Notes: generated by a model not told the origin, from the sequence alone. 64,000 nucleotides of DNA from Sva-07 sp963793335 (GCA_963793335.1 CAWBZS010000013.1:186001-250000), one strand, 5' to 3'. Positions 1 to 8,304 are shown, numbered from the stretch's first letter. Made by a program: numbers and translations.

Positions 1-2
1 TC

Positions 3-365
3 AGCTTCGCGCTCGGCGACTTCGGCGACGACGACACGCGCGGCGAAAAACTCGAACAGCTCGCTCGAGCCGACGACGAGACTGCGGTGGCAGCATCCCT
101 GGTGCTCGCGAACTCCTACGGGCAGCAACTGCGCGACCTCCGAAGCGGCCGCATCGAGCGAAGCAAGAAGGCACGCGAGGCCAACGCTGCCATGGCAGCA
201 GCGCTCGACACGGCTCCGCTCGACCGCGTGCACACCGTCGCACAGGCCGTCATGCCGGCGGGCGTCGCGGCGGACGAGATTCGGGCGTGGGTCGCCAACG
301 CCGCCTCCGATGGAGCGCAGGCGTCGACATCGCGAAAGAGTGGGCGATCCACCAAGAAGACGTAG
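3..365 (+). CDS. Unrecognised protein, 5' end outside window
   Basis: The frame is open from the first bases of the window to a TAG at 363-365, giving 120 visible residues; the true start lies upstream. The visible part is charged and Ala-rich, with a probable helix (residues about 15-60, many Glu, Asp, Arg and Lys) and a basic tail ending in SGRSTKKT. I recognise no domain and propose no function. GC-rich third positions and the short gap of 20 bases to the next gene support a real gene in one unit with it. The Lys/Arg tail could touch nucleic acid, but that is a guess. Confidence 0.55.
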   Translation, partial: SFALGDFGDDDTRGEKLEQLARADDETAVAASLVLANSYGQQLRDLRSGRIERSKKAREANAAMAAALDTAPLDRVHTVAQAVMPAGVAADEIRAWVANAASDGAQASTSRKSGRSTKKT

Positions 366-385
366 AGACGGGGAGGCGGTTCGCC

Positions 386-1042
386 ATGCGAGTCCACTGC
401 GAGTCGAGCGGACCGACGCCACCGCTGGGCTGGACGGTCATCAAGGTGACGTCGATCAATGACGGCGCGCATCCGACCACCTGGCCCGTTCGCCTTCACC
501 CCGCCGAGGCCACGATCAGCTTCATCGTCGACGGCGTTCGTCATCGTGGGGTCGAACAGGTCGACAGCGTGGTCGAGACGGTGACCCTCGACCCGGGTCA
601 GGCCATCTCGACCGGGGTGCTGATGTCGGTCGGCGACCGAGGACCAGTGCTCCCCGACGCTGGTGGGATCGACCTTCAGGTGGCGGTCCGTCCGCCAGGC
701 CCCGCTGAGGAGACCGTCTCAAACCACATCGAGATCCGTGTCGTCGAGGACGAGGCGGCCGCCGGACGCAGCCGTGCGCTCAGAGCCCTGGACTCGGCCG
801 CCACCGCCGTGCGCGACGGCGCGGAGTCCGATACCGCCGACGTCGTCGCAGCGCTGAGAGCACTCCCCGACGCCCACAGGGCGTGGGCAGCCACGGCGTT
901 GCTCCCCGCAGCGCCGCTCCCCGACGATCCGCTGCTCGAGGCCGCCCGACGCGTTCGCCTCTCCGCGGCCACGCCTGACCCCATTGCTGAGTTCGTGGTC
1001 GCCGGGGTTCCCCATGCGCGGTGGGCGCACATCACGGAGTGA
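386..1042 (+). CDS. Unrecognised protein with Ig-like N-terminal half
   Basis: The protein has 218 residues. ATG 386 is preceded by GGGAGG at 370-375, a good ribosome site; an upstream in-frame TTG would extend it by 33 residues of poor quality. Residues about 10-115 alternate hydrophobic and polar positions and end in the phrase IDLQVAVRPPG, the look of a secreted or cytoplasmic beta-sandwich (Ig/CARDB-like). The rest is Ala-rich and helical. There is no signal peptide or membrane segment. It probably shares a transcript with the partial gene upstream. Function is unknown. Confidence 0.6.
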   Translation: MRVHCESSGPTPPLGWTVIKVTSINDGAHPTTWPVRLHPAEATISFIVDGVRHRGVEQVDSVVETVTLDPGQAISTGVLMSVGDRGPVLPDAGGIDLQVAVRPPGPAEETVSNHIEIRVVEDEAAAGRSRALRALDSAATAVRDGAESDTADVVAALRALPDAHRAWAATALLPAAPLPDDPLLEAARRVRLSAATPDPIAEFVVAGVPHARWAHITE

Positions 1043-1110
1043 TCGGCCGTCAGCGTGAGCGGCGGAACATCCGGACCGTGCGCGCGAGGCAACATGTGCC
1101 CGGACACCAA

Positions 1111-1135
1111 AGAACCCCTGCTGAGCAGGGGTTCT
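1111..1135 (-). terminator. Terminator downstream of tRNA-Gly
   Basis: A perfect inverted repeat with 12-base arms (AGAACCCCTGCT and its complement) around one central base starts 3 bases beyond the tRNA 3' end. On the minus strand it runs into TTCTTTGG, a short U-rich tract, so it should fold as a GC-rich hairpin that ends tRNA transcription. It can also stop plus-strand transcription from the gene ending at 1042. Confidence 0.75.
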
Positions 1136-1138
1136 CGG

Positions 1139-1211
1139 AGCGGACGACCGGGATCGAACCGGCGACCTCAACCTTGGCAAGGTTGCGCTCTACCAACTGA
1201 GCCACGTCCGC
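1139..1211 (-). tRNA. tRNA-Gly (anticodon GCC)
   Basis: The reverse strand folds into a complete 73-nt cloverleaf. The acceptor stem is GCGGACG/CGTCCGC, the D loop contains AGTTGGTA, the anticodon stem is CAACC/GGTTG with loop TTGCCAA (anticodon GCC), the T arm is GCCGG-TTCGATC-CCGGT, and the discriminator base is T. CCA is not encoded. GCC reads the GGC and GGT glycine codons; GGC is the common one in this GC-rich window. Confidence 0.96.
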
Positions 1212-1222
1212 GTGGGAAGCAG

Positions 1223-1253
1223 ACTCTAGCAGTACCGGCAGCGGATCGGACAA
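1223..1253 (-). promoter_or_regulatory. Candidate promoter of tRNA-Gly
   Basis: On the minus strand TTGTCC (1248-1253) and TAGAGT (1223-1228) are separated by 19 bases, and TAGAGT ends 11 bases before the tRNA 5' end. The spacer is longer than the ideal 17, so the -35 assignment is weak; the -10 is the better half. Confidence 0.4.
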
Positions 1254-1260
1254 CGCCACA

Positions 1261-1806
1261 TCACGCTTGTGGCGAACGCTCGGGCCACGCCCCCGACGGG
1301 TCGACGAAGGGCGGTGTCGCGTCGCCGGTCGGCTGCTCGACCGGCTCATTCTGCATCGGACGAGCCGAGTCGTCGATCCCCGGGCCCAGATCGGTCAGCG
1401 AGGTGATTTCAGGGGCAAGATCGAACTCGGCGTCGAACCTCGGCAGCGAGGCGACGAATCGCAGCGGCCGTGCGCCAGCGGGCCGAATCGCATCAAGGGC
1501 ACGCAACTGGGTTGCCGGATCCTGTTTGGCCCACTGGGGGTCGCCCATCAACTCGAGCGGTGCGAGCACCTCGAGATCGCGACGGGTCTGACGGATCAGC
1601 CACACGCCGAGCGCCACGAGGGCGATACCGACCACGGCGAGGCCGACGACCATGGCGTAGACGAGCCGACTGGAGCCGGGGTCCGTCGCGCCGATCTGCG
1701 CAGGCATCGCGGCCCCCAACGCAATCGGAGACGGAATGGAACCGAGGAGCAGAGCGGACACAACAGTTCGATTGTGCCATGCCGCCGGACGTTCGGCACC
1801 GATCAT
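1261..1806 (-). CDS. Single-pass membrane protein, function unknown
   Basis: The 181-residue protein starts at ATG 1806, which overlaps the TGA of the Fpg/Nei gene (ATGA), so the two are translationally coupled. A weak hydrophobic stretch at residues about 16-34 may be a signal or first membrane segment. A strong segment follows at about 50-72 (VYAMVVGLAVVGIALVALGV). The C-terminal 110 residues are hydrophilic, rich in Pro and Asp, and probably cytoplasmic. It is the last gene of the metX group. I do not recognise the family; the coupling says only that it is co-expressed with the repair gene. Confidence 0.6.
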   Translation of the reverse strand: MIGAERPAAWHNRTVVSALLLGSIPSPIALGAAMPAQIGATDPGSSRLVYAMVVGLAVVGIALVALGVWLIRQTRRDLEVLAPLELMGDPQWAKQDPATQLRALDAIRPAGARPLRFVASLPRFDAEFDLAPEITSLTDLGPGIDDSARPMQNEPVEQPTGDATPPFVDPSGAWPERSPQA

Positions 1807-2588
1807 CGCTGATGTTCGGGACACCACACGGCGGTACGTCCCGAGATCGTGTCTCGACGAAGCGGTGTCCCGTCGCGCTCGCACGGAAGACACTGTGCAC
1901 GAGCGTCAGGTCCGAGGACCCCCGCGGTACTTCCTCCGCTCCGCAGCATCACCGGAAGTCGACTTCGAATCGCCTGCGCCAGCACTGCCACGTCCTCCGA
2001 CTCCATCGAGTCGACGCGCCGGTGCGGATCGAGACCGGCCCACCAGAGCACCTCGTCAGCACAGAGGTTTCCGAGTCCGGCGACCACCGTCTGGTCGAGC
2101 AGTGCGTTCTTGATCGTCGTTCGCTTGGGCAGAAGCGCTGCGGTCAGCCTCCTCGGAGTGACCGCGCCGATGTCGACACCGAGATGGTCCAGGTCGGGAT
2201 CGATCGAGACTCGCCCGAGACGCCGCGGATCGTTGAATCGCAGCGCTGGCACGACTCGACCGGCGACGATCGCTCCCGGCTCGGTCGACACGATGCAGCG
2301 GTCCCATTCGGCAGCGTCTCGCCCCGATGCATACGCCAACCGTTCGATCGGGGCCACGCCGTCGACGACCAGCCGCCCGGTCATCCCGAAGTGGAGGCCA
2401 AGGGTGCCGTGCTCGGTGTCGACCAGCACCACCTTGCCGAGCCGCCGCACATCGGTGATCGCCGCGTCGACGATCCGAGACACGTCAGGCGACACCACCC
2501 GCGCGTCCGCAACGACATCGACGATGCGTCGTCCGACCAGGGGCGTGCAGGCACGTCGCCAGATTTCGGCTTCCAGGCCCTCCGGCAC
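1803..2588 (-). CDS. Fpg/Nei-family DNA glycosylase/AP lyase
   Basis: This 261-residue enzyme should remove oxidised bases and cut the resulting abasic site by beta/delta elimination. GTG 2588 is chosen because after Met removal it exposes the catalytic Pro of PEGLEAEIW with Glu next to it; PEG is closer to Nei (endonuclease VIII) than to Fpg (PELPE). The beta-hairpin Lys is at about residue 52 (RLGKVVLV). The helix-two-turn-helix region contains LLDQTVVAGLGNLCADE. The C-terminal zinc finger is C233-C236-C256-H259, with His as last ligand instead of Cys. The start lies 2 bases after the metX stop, and the stop overlaps the next start. The exact base preference cannot be read from sequence. 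Confidence 0.9.
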   Translation of the reverse strand: MPEGLEAEIWRRACTPLVGRRIVDVVADARVVSPDVSRIVDAAITDVRRLGKVVLVDTEHGTLGLHFGMTGRLVVDGVAPIERLAYASGRDAAEWDRCIVSTEPGAIVAGRVVPALRFNDPRRLGRVSIDPDLDHLGVDIGAVTPRRLTAALLPKRTTIKNALLDQTVVAGLGNLCADEVLWWAGLDPHRRVDSMESEDVAVLAQAIRSRLPVMLRSGGSTAGVLGPDARAQCLPCERDGTPLRRDTISGRTAVWCPEHQR

Positions 2589-2590
2589 GT

Positions 2591-3775
2591 TCAGCCGGCG
2601 AGGTTCGAGGCGTTGGCCAGGAAACGCTCCAGCGGCTCGGCCAACTGGTCGCTGTTGATCAGGAACGCATCGTGTCCGTGCGGCGAGTCGATTTCCACAT
2701 ACTCCGTTGGCACACCGTTGCCGTCGAGCATGTCGTGAATCTGTTGCTGCTGGTAGGCCGGATACAGCATGTCGCTCCAGATACCGACCGCCATCGTCGG
2801 TGCGACCACTCGCCCCATTGCTCGATCGAGCGAGCCTCGATTGCGAGCGACATCGTGCAGGTCCATCGCCTTGCCGATGGCGAGATAGCTGTTGGTGTCG
2901 AAACGTCGCGCCAACTTCACTCCGTGGTATTCCAGATACCGCTCGACCTCGAAGCGCTGCCACATGCCGAGGGTGTCACCGACCGCCGCCTTGTCGGCCA
3001 ACTCTCGACCGAATCGATCCGTGAACACGTTGTCGCTGCGGAACGTGACCTGGGCGACCATCCGGGCGATCTCCAACCCCTCACTCGGCCCCGAACCGGG
3101 TTGGGCGTCGTAGTAGTCGCCGCCGTTCCAGCGGGGGTCGAGTCGGATCGCGCGCCGACCGATGGCACCCCATGCGATCTGCTGGGCGGTGGCCTGCATG
3201 CATGTGGCCACGGCGACCAGCGAGCCCACTCGGCGAGGGAACATCACCGCCCACTCGAGAGCCTGCATGCCGCCCATCGAGCCGCCGATCACCGACAACC
3301 ACCGGGTGATGCCCAGGTATTGACCGAGCTGCGCCTGTGCTCGGACCATGTCGCGAATCGTGACCACCGGGAATCGCGAGCCATACGGGGCGCCATCGAG
3401 CGGATGCGGCGACGCCGGACCGGTCGATCCCTGACAGCCACCCAGCACGTTGGCACACACGACGAAGTACTTGTCGGTGTCGATCGGTTTGCCCGGACCC
3501 ACGGTGTCGTTCCACCAGCCCGGCGTCGGATGTCCACGCCCTGCGGGCCCGACGGCATGGCTGTCGCCGGTCCACGCGTGGCACAGCAGCACCGCGTTGG
3601 ACGCGTCGGCATCGAGACTCCCCCATGTCTCATACGCCACGACGACATCGGAGAGCGCCACGCCGCAGTCGAGTGCGAAGCGGCGATTGGTCGCAAAGGT
3701 GAAGAACTGTCGATGGCCGGGATCATCACCGGGCATCCACGCGCCGGTTGCCGGGAGTGGTGGCAGTTCGCTCAT
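2591..3775 (-). CDS. metX: Homoserine O-acetyltransferase MetX
   Basis: MetX transfers acetyl from acetyl-CoA to L-homoserine, the entry to methionine by direct sulfhydrylation. The 394-residue alpha/beta-hydrolase fold has the nucleophile elbow GGSMGG (Ser166), the acid in GIWSDMLYP (Asp335) and the catalytic His in SPHGHDAFL (about His368). The family signature NVLGGCQGSTGP is at residues 109-120. Length is normal for the family. It is flanked by a DUF4262 gene 9 bases upstream and the Fpg/Nei gene 2 bases downstream. The usual partner metY is not beside it here. Homoserine succinyltransferase activity of MetX-like enzymes cannot be excluded from sequence alone. Confidence 0.95.
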   Translation of the reverse strand: MSELPPLPATGAWMPGDDPGHRQFFTFATNRRFALDCGVALSDVVVAYETWGSLDADASNAVLLCHAWTGDSHAVGPAGRGHPTPGWWNDTVGPGKPIDTDKYFVVCANVLGGCQGSTGPASPHPLDGAPYGSRFPVVTIRDMVRAQAQLGQYLGITRWLSVIGGSMGGMQALEWAVMFPRRVGSLVAVATCMQATAQQIAWGAIGRRAIRLDPRWNGGDYYDAQPGSGPSEGLEIARMVAQVTFRSDNVFTDRFGRELADKAAVGDTLGMWQRFEVERYLEYHGVKLARRFDTNSYLAIGKAMDLHDVARNRGSLDRAMGRVVAPTMAVGIWSDMLYPAYQQQQIHDMLDGNGVPTEYVEIDSPHGHDAFLINSDQLAEPLERFLANASNLAG

Positions 3776-3784
3776 GTGGCTCGA

Positions 3785-4267
3785 TCAGCCGACGGTGCCG
3801 ATGATCGGCTGCGCGAGCACCATGCGCTGTTCGTAGCCGACCTCGTAGGGGAGGAATCCGTTGCGGTCCGGATAGATCAACTGCACGACCTCGAAGGGTG
3901 CTCCCCGGAACCAGGCGGCTGCAGTTTCGAAGTACGGACCCCAACGGGTGAGATCGATCGGGGCGAACATGCAGCGCAGGTCACCGTCGAGCAACCCGAC
4001 CAGTTCCACACCGAGCGGTATCTCGGTGCCACCTCGACGGGCGTCGGCCACGAGCGTGACCAAACCGTTGGCGGCCACCGGGGTGAGGCCGAACACGGCC
4101 ACGTCGGGAAAGTCGACCGCCTCGGGCAGACCGATCGAATACGCGTACCCGGGCGTTGGCGGCTCGGTCTCGGTATCGGGTCCGACGGGTTCGAGCGCCC
4201 AGCCGTTGGTCTCGATCATCCATTCGATCTTCTCGGCGTGCGCGATGTGGAAGTCGGGCAGTTCCAT
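3785..4267 (-). CDS. DUF4262 domain protein
   Basis: A 160-residue protein beginning MELPDFHIAHAEKIEW. It has the DUF4262 landmarks: the YAYSIGLPE block at residues 42-50, the VFGL stretch and the central VELVGLLDGDLRCMFAPI. The family is small, soluble and of unknown function. It lies 11 bases after the lipoprotein gene and 9 bases before metX, so it belongs to the same transcript. GAGGG sits just before ATG 4267. I infer no role in methionine synthesis from this position alone. Confidence 0.75.
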   Translation of the reverse strand: MELPDFHIAHAEKIEWMIETNGWALEPVGPDTETEPPTPGYAYSIGLPEAVDFPDVAVFGLTPVAANGLVTLVADARRGGTEIPLGVELVGLLDGDLRCMFAPIDLTRWGPYFETAAAWFRGAPFEVVQLIYPDRNGFLPYEVGYEQRMVLAQPIIGTVG

Positions 4268-4278
4268 GACCCTCGACG

Positions 4279-5055
4279 CTAACCAGCTTCCAGGGCCAAC
4301 AACGCGTCGACGGCCACTCGCTCCGAGATGGCGCTCCAGCCGTCATCTGGCGGCTCCCCGCCGACGATCGCCGTCACCGAGAACCCACTGCGTTGCAGCG
4401 ACGTTGCAACGATCGAGTAGGGAAACGGTGTCTGGTCGTCGGGTGCACCTTCGACGCGCAACACGTCGGTCGGGATGCCGACTGCATCCGGCGTGGCATC
4501 GTCGGCGACGGTCGACTGCGACCACTGCAACTCGGTTCCCTCGACGGCGGCAGTGCATTCCTGGGCGAGCCCGAGGCGTTCGGCATGACCCGCTGCATCA
4601 TCGAGGTGCACGATCGCCTCGATCGACAGCACTCCATTGTCGAGGAAGGTGTCGGCGACCGTGAACCGGCGCGAGAGCCACGGCGCGTCGAGGCTCCGTG
4701 CCGCGCCGGGTGGGCACTCGATCAGGCCGCGAAACGGGTCGAGATCACCCTCGAATGCTGGATCGTCCACCAGCGCTGGATCAAGATCGAGAATGAACCA
4801 ATCGGTCGGCACCCCCACGGCGTCGGTGGACAACAGTCCAGCGACCAATTCGTCCAAGGCCTCGGGCGGCGGAAGTGTCGGCGGCTGCGCGGCGACCTCG
4901 TCGTCCACGACGAACGTCGTGCCTGGCCGCACTGAATCGGGAAGTGCCGGCGACGTCGGGTCGGATGAGGGCCCACTGCCGCTACACGCCGCCCCAGCGC
5001 TGGCGACGGCCAGCATGACGGCACTCCGCGCCGCCCATCCTGACCGGCTGATCAT
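4279..5055 (-). CDS. Putative lipoprotein, function unknown
   Basis: A 258-residue protein with a lipoprotein signal: Arg residues, a hydrophobic core AVMLAVASAGAA and Cys24 in GAACSG, where cleavage and lipidation are expected. A linker rich in Pro, Ser and Asp follows, then a folded domain from about residue 65 that I do not recognise. ATG 5055 has TAGCGT six bases upstream and no Shine-Dalgarno, so an internal leaderless promoter is likely. It is followed closely by the DUF4262 gene. Expected location is the outer face of the cell membrane. Confidence 0.7.
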   Translation of the reverse strand: MISRSGWAARSAVMLAVASAGAACSGSGPSSDPTSPALPDSVRPGTTFVVDDEVAAQPPTLPPPEALDELVAGLLSTDAVGVPTDWFILDLDPALVDDPAFEGDLDPFRGLIECPPGAARSLDAPWLSRRFTVADTFLDNGVLSIEAIVHLDDAAGHAERLGLAQECTAAVEGTELQWSQSTVADDATPDAVGIPTDVLRVEGAPDDQTPFPYSIVATSLQRSGFSVTAIVGGEPPDDGWSAISERVAVDALLALEAG

Positions 5056-5061
5056 GGCCTG

Positions 5062-5067
5062 ACGCTA
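5062..5067 (-). promoter_or_regulatory. -10 box, leaderless start of lipoprotein gene
   Basis: TAGCGT on the minus strand lies 6 bases before ATG 5055, which has no Shine-Dalgarno sequence. It overlaps the end of the displaced deacetylase C-terminal frame. Confidence 0.45.
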
Positions 5068-5481
5068 CGACACGTCGATCAGTGCCAGCTGGAGACCGAG
5101 CACACTGGTGGCCGCAGCGACGTCGAACGTCACGGTGCCGACACGCTCGGGGATGCCTGCGCGATCGACGCTCGACACAACGACGAACTGGCTCACGTCG
5201 ACGCCGGGAGCGGCCAGCTCTCGCCCATCGGTGAGGACCACCTCCAAGCGATACGAACCTGGTGCCACCTCGCCCAACGTGAACTCGCCGTTCGGTCCGG
5301 TGTTGACCAGCTGGACGACGTCGTCGGTCACGGTGTCGACCAACCGGATCTCGACACCGTCGGCGCCGCTCTCGGTGTCCGAGCGAACTCGGTCGCCGTC
5401 ATCGAGCCACACGACGTCGCCGTCCGTCGCGGCAGTCGGTGCTTCGATCGTCGCGGCAGTCGGTGCTTCGATCGTCGTCGT
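5065..5481 (-). other. Displaced C-terminal SdrD_B/Cna_B-like domain of the deacetylase
   Basis: In the frame one base away from the deacetylase, the minus strand encodes about 125 residues with no start of its own. It begins with two copies of the phrase IEAPTAAT, followed by VWLDDGDRVRSDTESGADGV, then GPNGEFTLGEVAPGSYRLEV, the pattern of an SdrD B-type or Cna_B-like beta-sandwich found on surface proteins. The stop at 5065 lies 9 bases before the lipoprotein start, the spacing expected of a natural gene end. One extra base at about 5482 would join it in frame to the Thr/Ser repeat of the deacetylase. Confidence 0.7.
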
Positions 5482-7121
5482 GTCGTCGAACTCGTCGTGG
5501 TCGAACTCGTCGTCGTCGAACTCGTCGTGGTCGAACTCGTCGTGGTCGAACTCGGCGGCGCGGTCGTCGTGGTCGTCGTGGTCGTCGTGGTCGTCGGAGG
5601 TGGCGCCGTGAACAGCCCCATCTTGATCGCTGTTGCCTGGTCGAGGACACCGGTGACCGGCACCCGCTTGGCGGACTGGTACCTCCTGAGGGCCGCTTCG
5701 GAGTACCGACCGAAGATGCCATCGGCTCCGCCGAGCAGGTAGATGCCGCTGGCGATGATCGCCCGCTGCATCGACGCGACGGTCGAGCCTCGCTGGCCTG
5801 CGCGGATGGTCGTCCAACTGCGCACGGTTGGCGAGGAACCCGAGGGGGTGAAGAGGCGCATCTTGACGGCGGTCGCTTGATCGAGCGCACCGCTGATCGG
5901 CAGTCGATTCCTCGACTGATAGGTCCGCAGCGCGGCCTGCGTGTAGCGGCCGAAGATGCCGTCTGCACCACCAACGAGCCTGATGCCACTGTTGATGATC
6001 GCCCGCTGCATCGACGCGACCTCGGTGCCGCGCTGGCCCACCCGGATCGTCGACCATGCAGATGGTGCGGGTGCCGGCGTCGGCGTCGGCGTGGCGGTCG
6101 AACCGCCGCCGCTCGAGCCCGATGGACAGATGCCGAGGGCGACTGCGGTCGCACGATTGACGGCACCGGTCACCGGAAGTCTGCGAGCGGCCTGGAACGT
6201 CCGGACCGCGCTCAGCGTGTAGGTGCCATACACACCGTCTGCACCACCGCGGAGGTAGATGCCCGAGTTCATCAGGGCTCGCTGAGCGGCAGCGACCTTG
6301 GTGCCGCGTTGACCCCAGAGCGATGTCGAGCAGGTCGTGCTCGGAGCAGGTGCCGGTTGCGGGGCGGGGTTCGCACTGTACTGACGTGACAGCAGAGCGC
6401 CGAGCCCGACCACCTGGTACCCACTTCGGCGAACGTGATCGAGCATGCACGACACCGAGTCGACGGTCTGGCGGTGCGACCCGCCGTCGTGCAGGAGAAT
6501 GATGGCGCCAGGGCGCAGGGCTCGCTTGAACCGGGAGCACAGTGTCCACGCCGATGCTCTCGGCGACTTCCAGTCGCCGAGATCGCTCCCCGTCGAGATG
6601 TTGCACATGCCAGCGGCGTAGACCGCACGGTCGATCGTGGAGCTCCTCGTGAGCCCTGGAGCGCGGAAGAACGTGGAGCGTACGCCGGTGACGCGCTGAA
6701 GGATGTCGCGCGAGCGGGCAGCTTCCGCAGCGATCGTGCTCGCTCCGTACCGATGCGTGACCGAGTGAGCGTGGACGCCATGACCCCGGCGCACCACGGA
6801 ACGAGCGATGTCGGGATATCGGTTGATGTTGTTGCCGATCATGAAGAAGTCCGCTCGCCAGCCATAGCGCTCGAACGTGCTCATCACCGCGGCGGTGTTG
6901 GTCGGCCACGGCCCGTCGTCGTAGGTGAACGAGACGACCCTGTCACTGGTCGAGACACTGCGGATCGGATAGCCACTGCGGCAGTACTGACCGTAGACCG
7001 GCGCCGGTGCGGCACTTGCCGGCTGCGGCGACACGCCGACGATCACGCTGATCGCCGCGATCGCTCCGACGACAACGAGGACGCGTGCGCGAGCGCCCTT
7101 GCTGATGTGCGCGTTGGCCAT
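5328..7121 (-). CDS. Secreted polysaccharide deacetylase with three peptidoglycan-binding repeats (C-terminus frameshifted)
   Basis: As sequenced the protein has 597 residues. A signal peptide (1-38, ending PASAA) is followed by a NodB deacetylase domain (about 60-245) with all five motifs: FTYDDGPW (Asp68, Asp69), HAHSVTH (His119, His123), FFRAPG, GDWKSP and ILLHDGG. Three PG_binding_1 repeats follow (about 268-330, 355-420, 425-490), each with GQRGT or GQRGS and ADG-FGRYT-like cores. Then comes a Pro-Thr tract and a 15-base repeat encoding TTTSS. The last 55 residues are out of frame; see the domain at 5065-5481. It should remove acetyl groups from peptidoglycan or another N-acetylated glycan outside the cell. 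ATG 7121 has GAGGA six bases upstream. Confidence 0.88.
   Translation of the reverse strand: MANAHISKGARARVLVVVGAIAAISVIVGVSPQPASAAPAPVYGQYCRSGYPIRSVSTSDRVVSFTYDDGPWPTNTAAVMSTFERYGWRADFFMIGNNINRYPDIARSVVRRGHGVHAHSVTHRYGASTIAAEAARSRDILQRVTGVRSTFFRAPGLTRSSTIDRAVYAAGMCNISTGSDLGDWKSPRASAWTLCSRFKRALRPGAIILLHDGGSHRQTVDSVSCMLDHVRRSGYQVVGLGALLSRQYSANPAPQPAPAPSTTCSTSLWGQRGTKVAAAQRALMNSGIYLRGGADGVYGTYTLSAVRTFQAARRLPVTGAVNRATAVALGICPSGSSGGGSTATPTPTPAPAPSAWSTIRVGQRGTEVASMQRAIINSGIRLVGGADGIFGRYTQAALRTYQSRNRLPISGALDQATAVKMRLFTPSGSSPTVRSWTTIRAGQRGSTVASMQRAIIASGIYLLGGADGIFGRYSEAALRRYQSAKRVPVTGVLDQATAIKMGLFTAPPPTTTTTTTTTTTAPPSSTTTSSTTTSSTTTSSTTTSSTTRRRSKHRLPRRSKHRLPRRTATSCGSMTATEFARTPRAAPTVSRSGWSTP
5479..5579. 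repeat. 15-bp and 9-bp tandem repeats encoding TTTSS/TTT linker
   Basis: On the coding (minus) strand the unit ACCACGACGAGTTCG occurs four times with small changes, preceded by ACCACGACG units. It encodes an extended Thr/Ser linker, typical of O-glycosylated wall proteins. The tract ends at GACGACACGACG, where one C fewer than in the other units shifts the frame. Short tandem repeats of this type can gain or lose units by slippage. Confidence 0.75.
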
Positions 7122-7231
7122 CGAATTCCTCGATCCGCTCTGTCGCCCGAACCGATCCGGACGTTTCCGGTCAGGGAGCATAGACCAACGGCCGCTCACA
7201 CGGGGGAATGACATGATCGCGCCGTGCGGCG

Positions 7232-8296
7232 TCAAATCAGGTCGAACGACCCGAGGTCGATGGCCTGACAGAGGTGGCGTTGCGCCATTGCGCCGAACAT
7301 CGCTTCGCTGCGGTCGTTCAACGTGACGATCTGCGATGCCATCGCCGCCACCACCAGTCCGGCGAACGCGTCTCGGCGGTACTGCTCCCACACCCACGCA
7401 TCGTCGAGCGCCACGCCGTATTCCGACAGTGCTTCGAGGTACACCTCGATCAGCTCGCGCTCGCGGGCGCGTCGGTCGGGCGGCAGCAGGCCCGCCCCGA
7501 TGAAGTAGGACAGGTCGGTCAGCGGGCTGCCGTGGGCCGGGGTCTGCCAGTCGACCACCGTCACCGGAGACTGATCGGCGCCGGTCGCGAACAGCATGTT
7601 GTCGAGGCGGTAGTCGCCGTGGGTGATCGATCTCGGGCCGGTCCGACCGCCACGCCAGTCCGCGATCGAGGAGCCGAACCGTTCGGCCAATTCGAACTCC
7701 TCGCCGCTCAGGTGCGACCGGTACGTGGCGGAGAAGCCGGGGAAGAACATCTGCCACATCATCGCGAGACCGTCTCCCGCCTCGGCTGCGGCCTGCGCCG
7801 TGGAGCCATCGGCATCGGTTGCGTCGTGTTCGATCCAGTCGATGTCGTCCAGTGTCGGGTCGTCCCATCGAGGACCGTGGAGCTTCGCCAGCTCGCGTAC
7901 GACGTCGCGAGCCTGCTCGACGGTGCACCCGGTGAGCTGGTCGCCCTGTACCGCCGGTGCCATGTCTTCGAGCACGAGAACGAACGCATTCGTCTCCGGT
8001 GTCCAGTCACCGTGCAGGCAGGCGGGCACCCGCATGTCGACGGTGCTTGCGAGTTCGGTGTAGAACCGCGTCTCTCGCTCGTAGTGGCGCAGCATCGCTG
8101 CCGTGGTGAGGCTGGTTTCGTCGGTTGCCGGCAACTTGACCACCACCGAACGAGGCAGCGAGGGCTCGGCATCGGGCATCGAGATCCGCACGTTCACGCC
8201 GATGTGACCGTCACCGATTCGCTGCTTCGAGATCGACCCGACGTCACCTCCGAGCACCGAGGAGAGCCAGTCAGATGTGACGTCATCAGCATGCAT
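7232..8296 (-). CDS. Phosphotransferase of the APH/choline kinase-like family
   Basis: A 354-residue kinase-fold enzyme. It shows VVVKLP with the ATP-binding Lys54, the Brenner motif HGDYRLDN (His226, Asp228, Asn233) and the metal-binding Asp249 in VVDWQ. Such proteins phosphorylate small hydroxyl substrates; members near lipid or CoA metabolism are often annotated as acyl-CoA dehydrogenase-like kinases, and true aminoglycoside resistance is only one possibility. No substrate can be named. ATG 8296 is preceded by TACCGT at 8 bases on the minus strand, facing the SURF1 promoter. Confidence 0.8.
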   Translation of the reverse strand: MHADDVTSDWLSSVLGGDVGSISKQRIGDGHIGVNVRISMPDAEPSLPRSVVVKLPATDETSLTTAAMLRHYERETRFYTELASTVDMRVPACLHGDWTPETNAFVLVLEDMAPAVQGDQLTGCTVEQARDVVRELAKLHGPRWDDPTLDDIDWIEHDATDADGSTAQAAAEAGDGLAMMWQMFFPGFSATYRSHLSGEEFELAERFGSSIADWRGGRTGPRSITHGDYRLDNMLFATGADQSPVTVVDWQTPAHGSPLTDLSYFIGAGLLPPDRRARERELIEVYLEALSEYGVALDDAWVWEQYRRDAFAGLVVAAMASQIVTLNDRSEAMFGAMAQRHLCQAIDLGSFDLI

Positions 8297-8304
8297 GCCG
8301 CGGC

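Noticed and set aside
2591..3900. SAM or other riboswitch before metX
   Set aside because: metX lies inside a tightly packed operon with 9 bases upstream, which leaves no room for a leader.
5437..5742. Plus-strand frames rich in Arg or Val over the Thr/Ser repeat
   Set aside because: They are the complement of the TTTSS linker and have no independent support.
7232..8296. Aminoglycoside resistance gene
   Set aside because: The kinase fold is shared by many housekeeping phosphotransferases, and nothing in the sequence or context points to antibiotic resistance.
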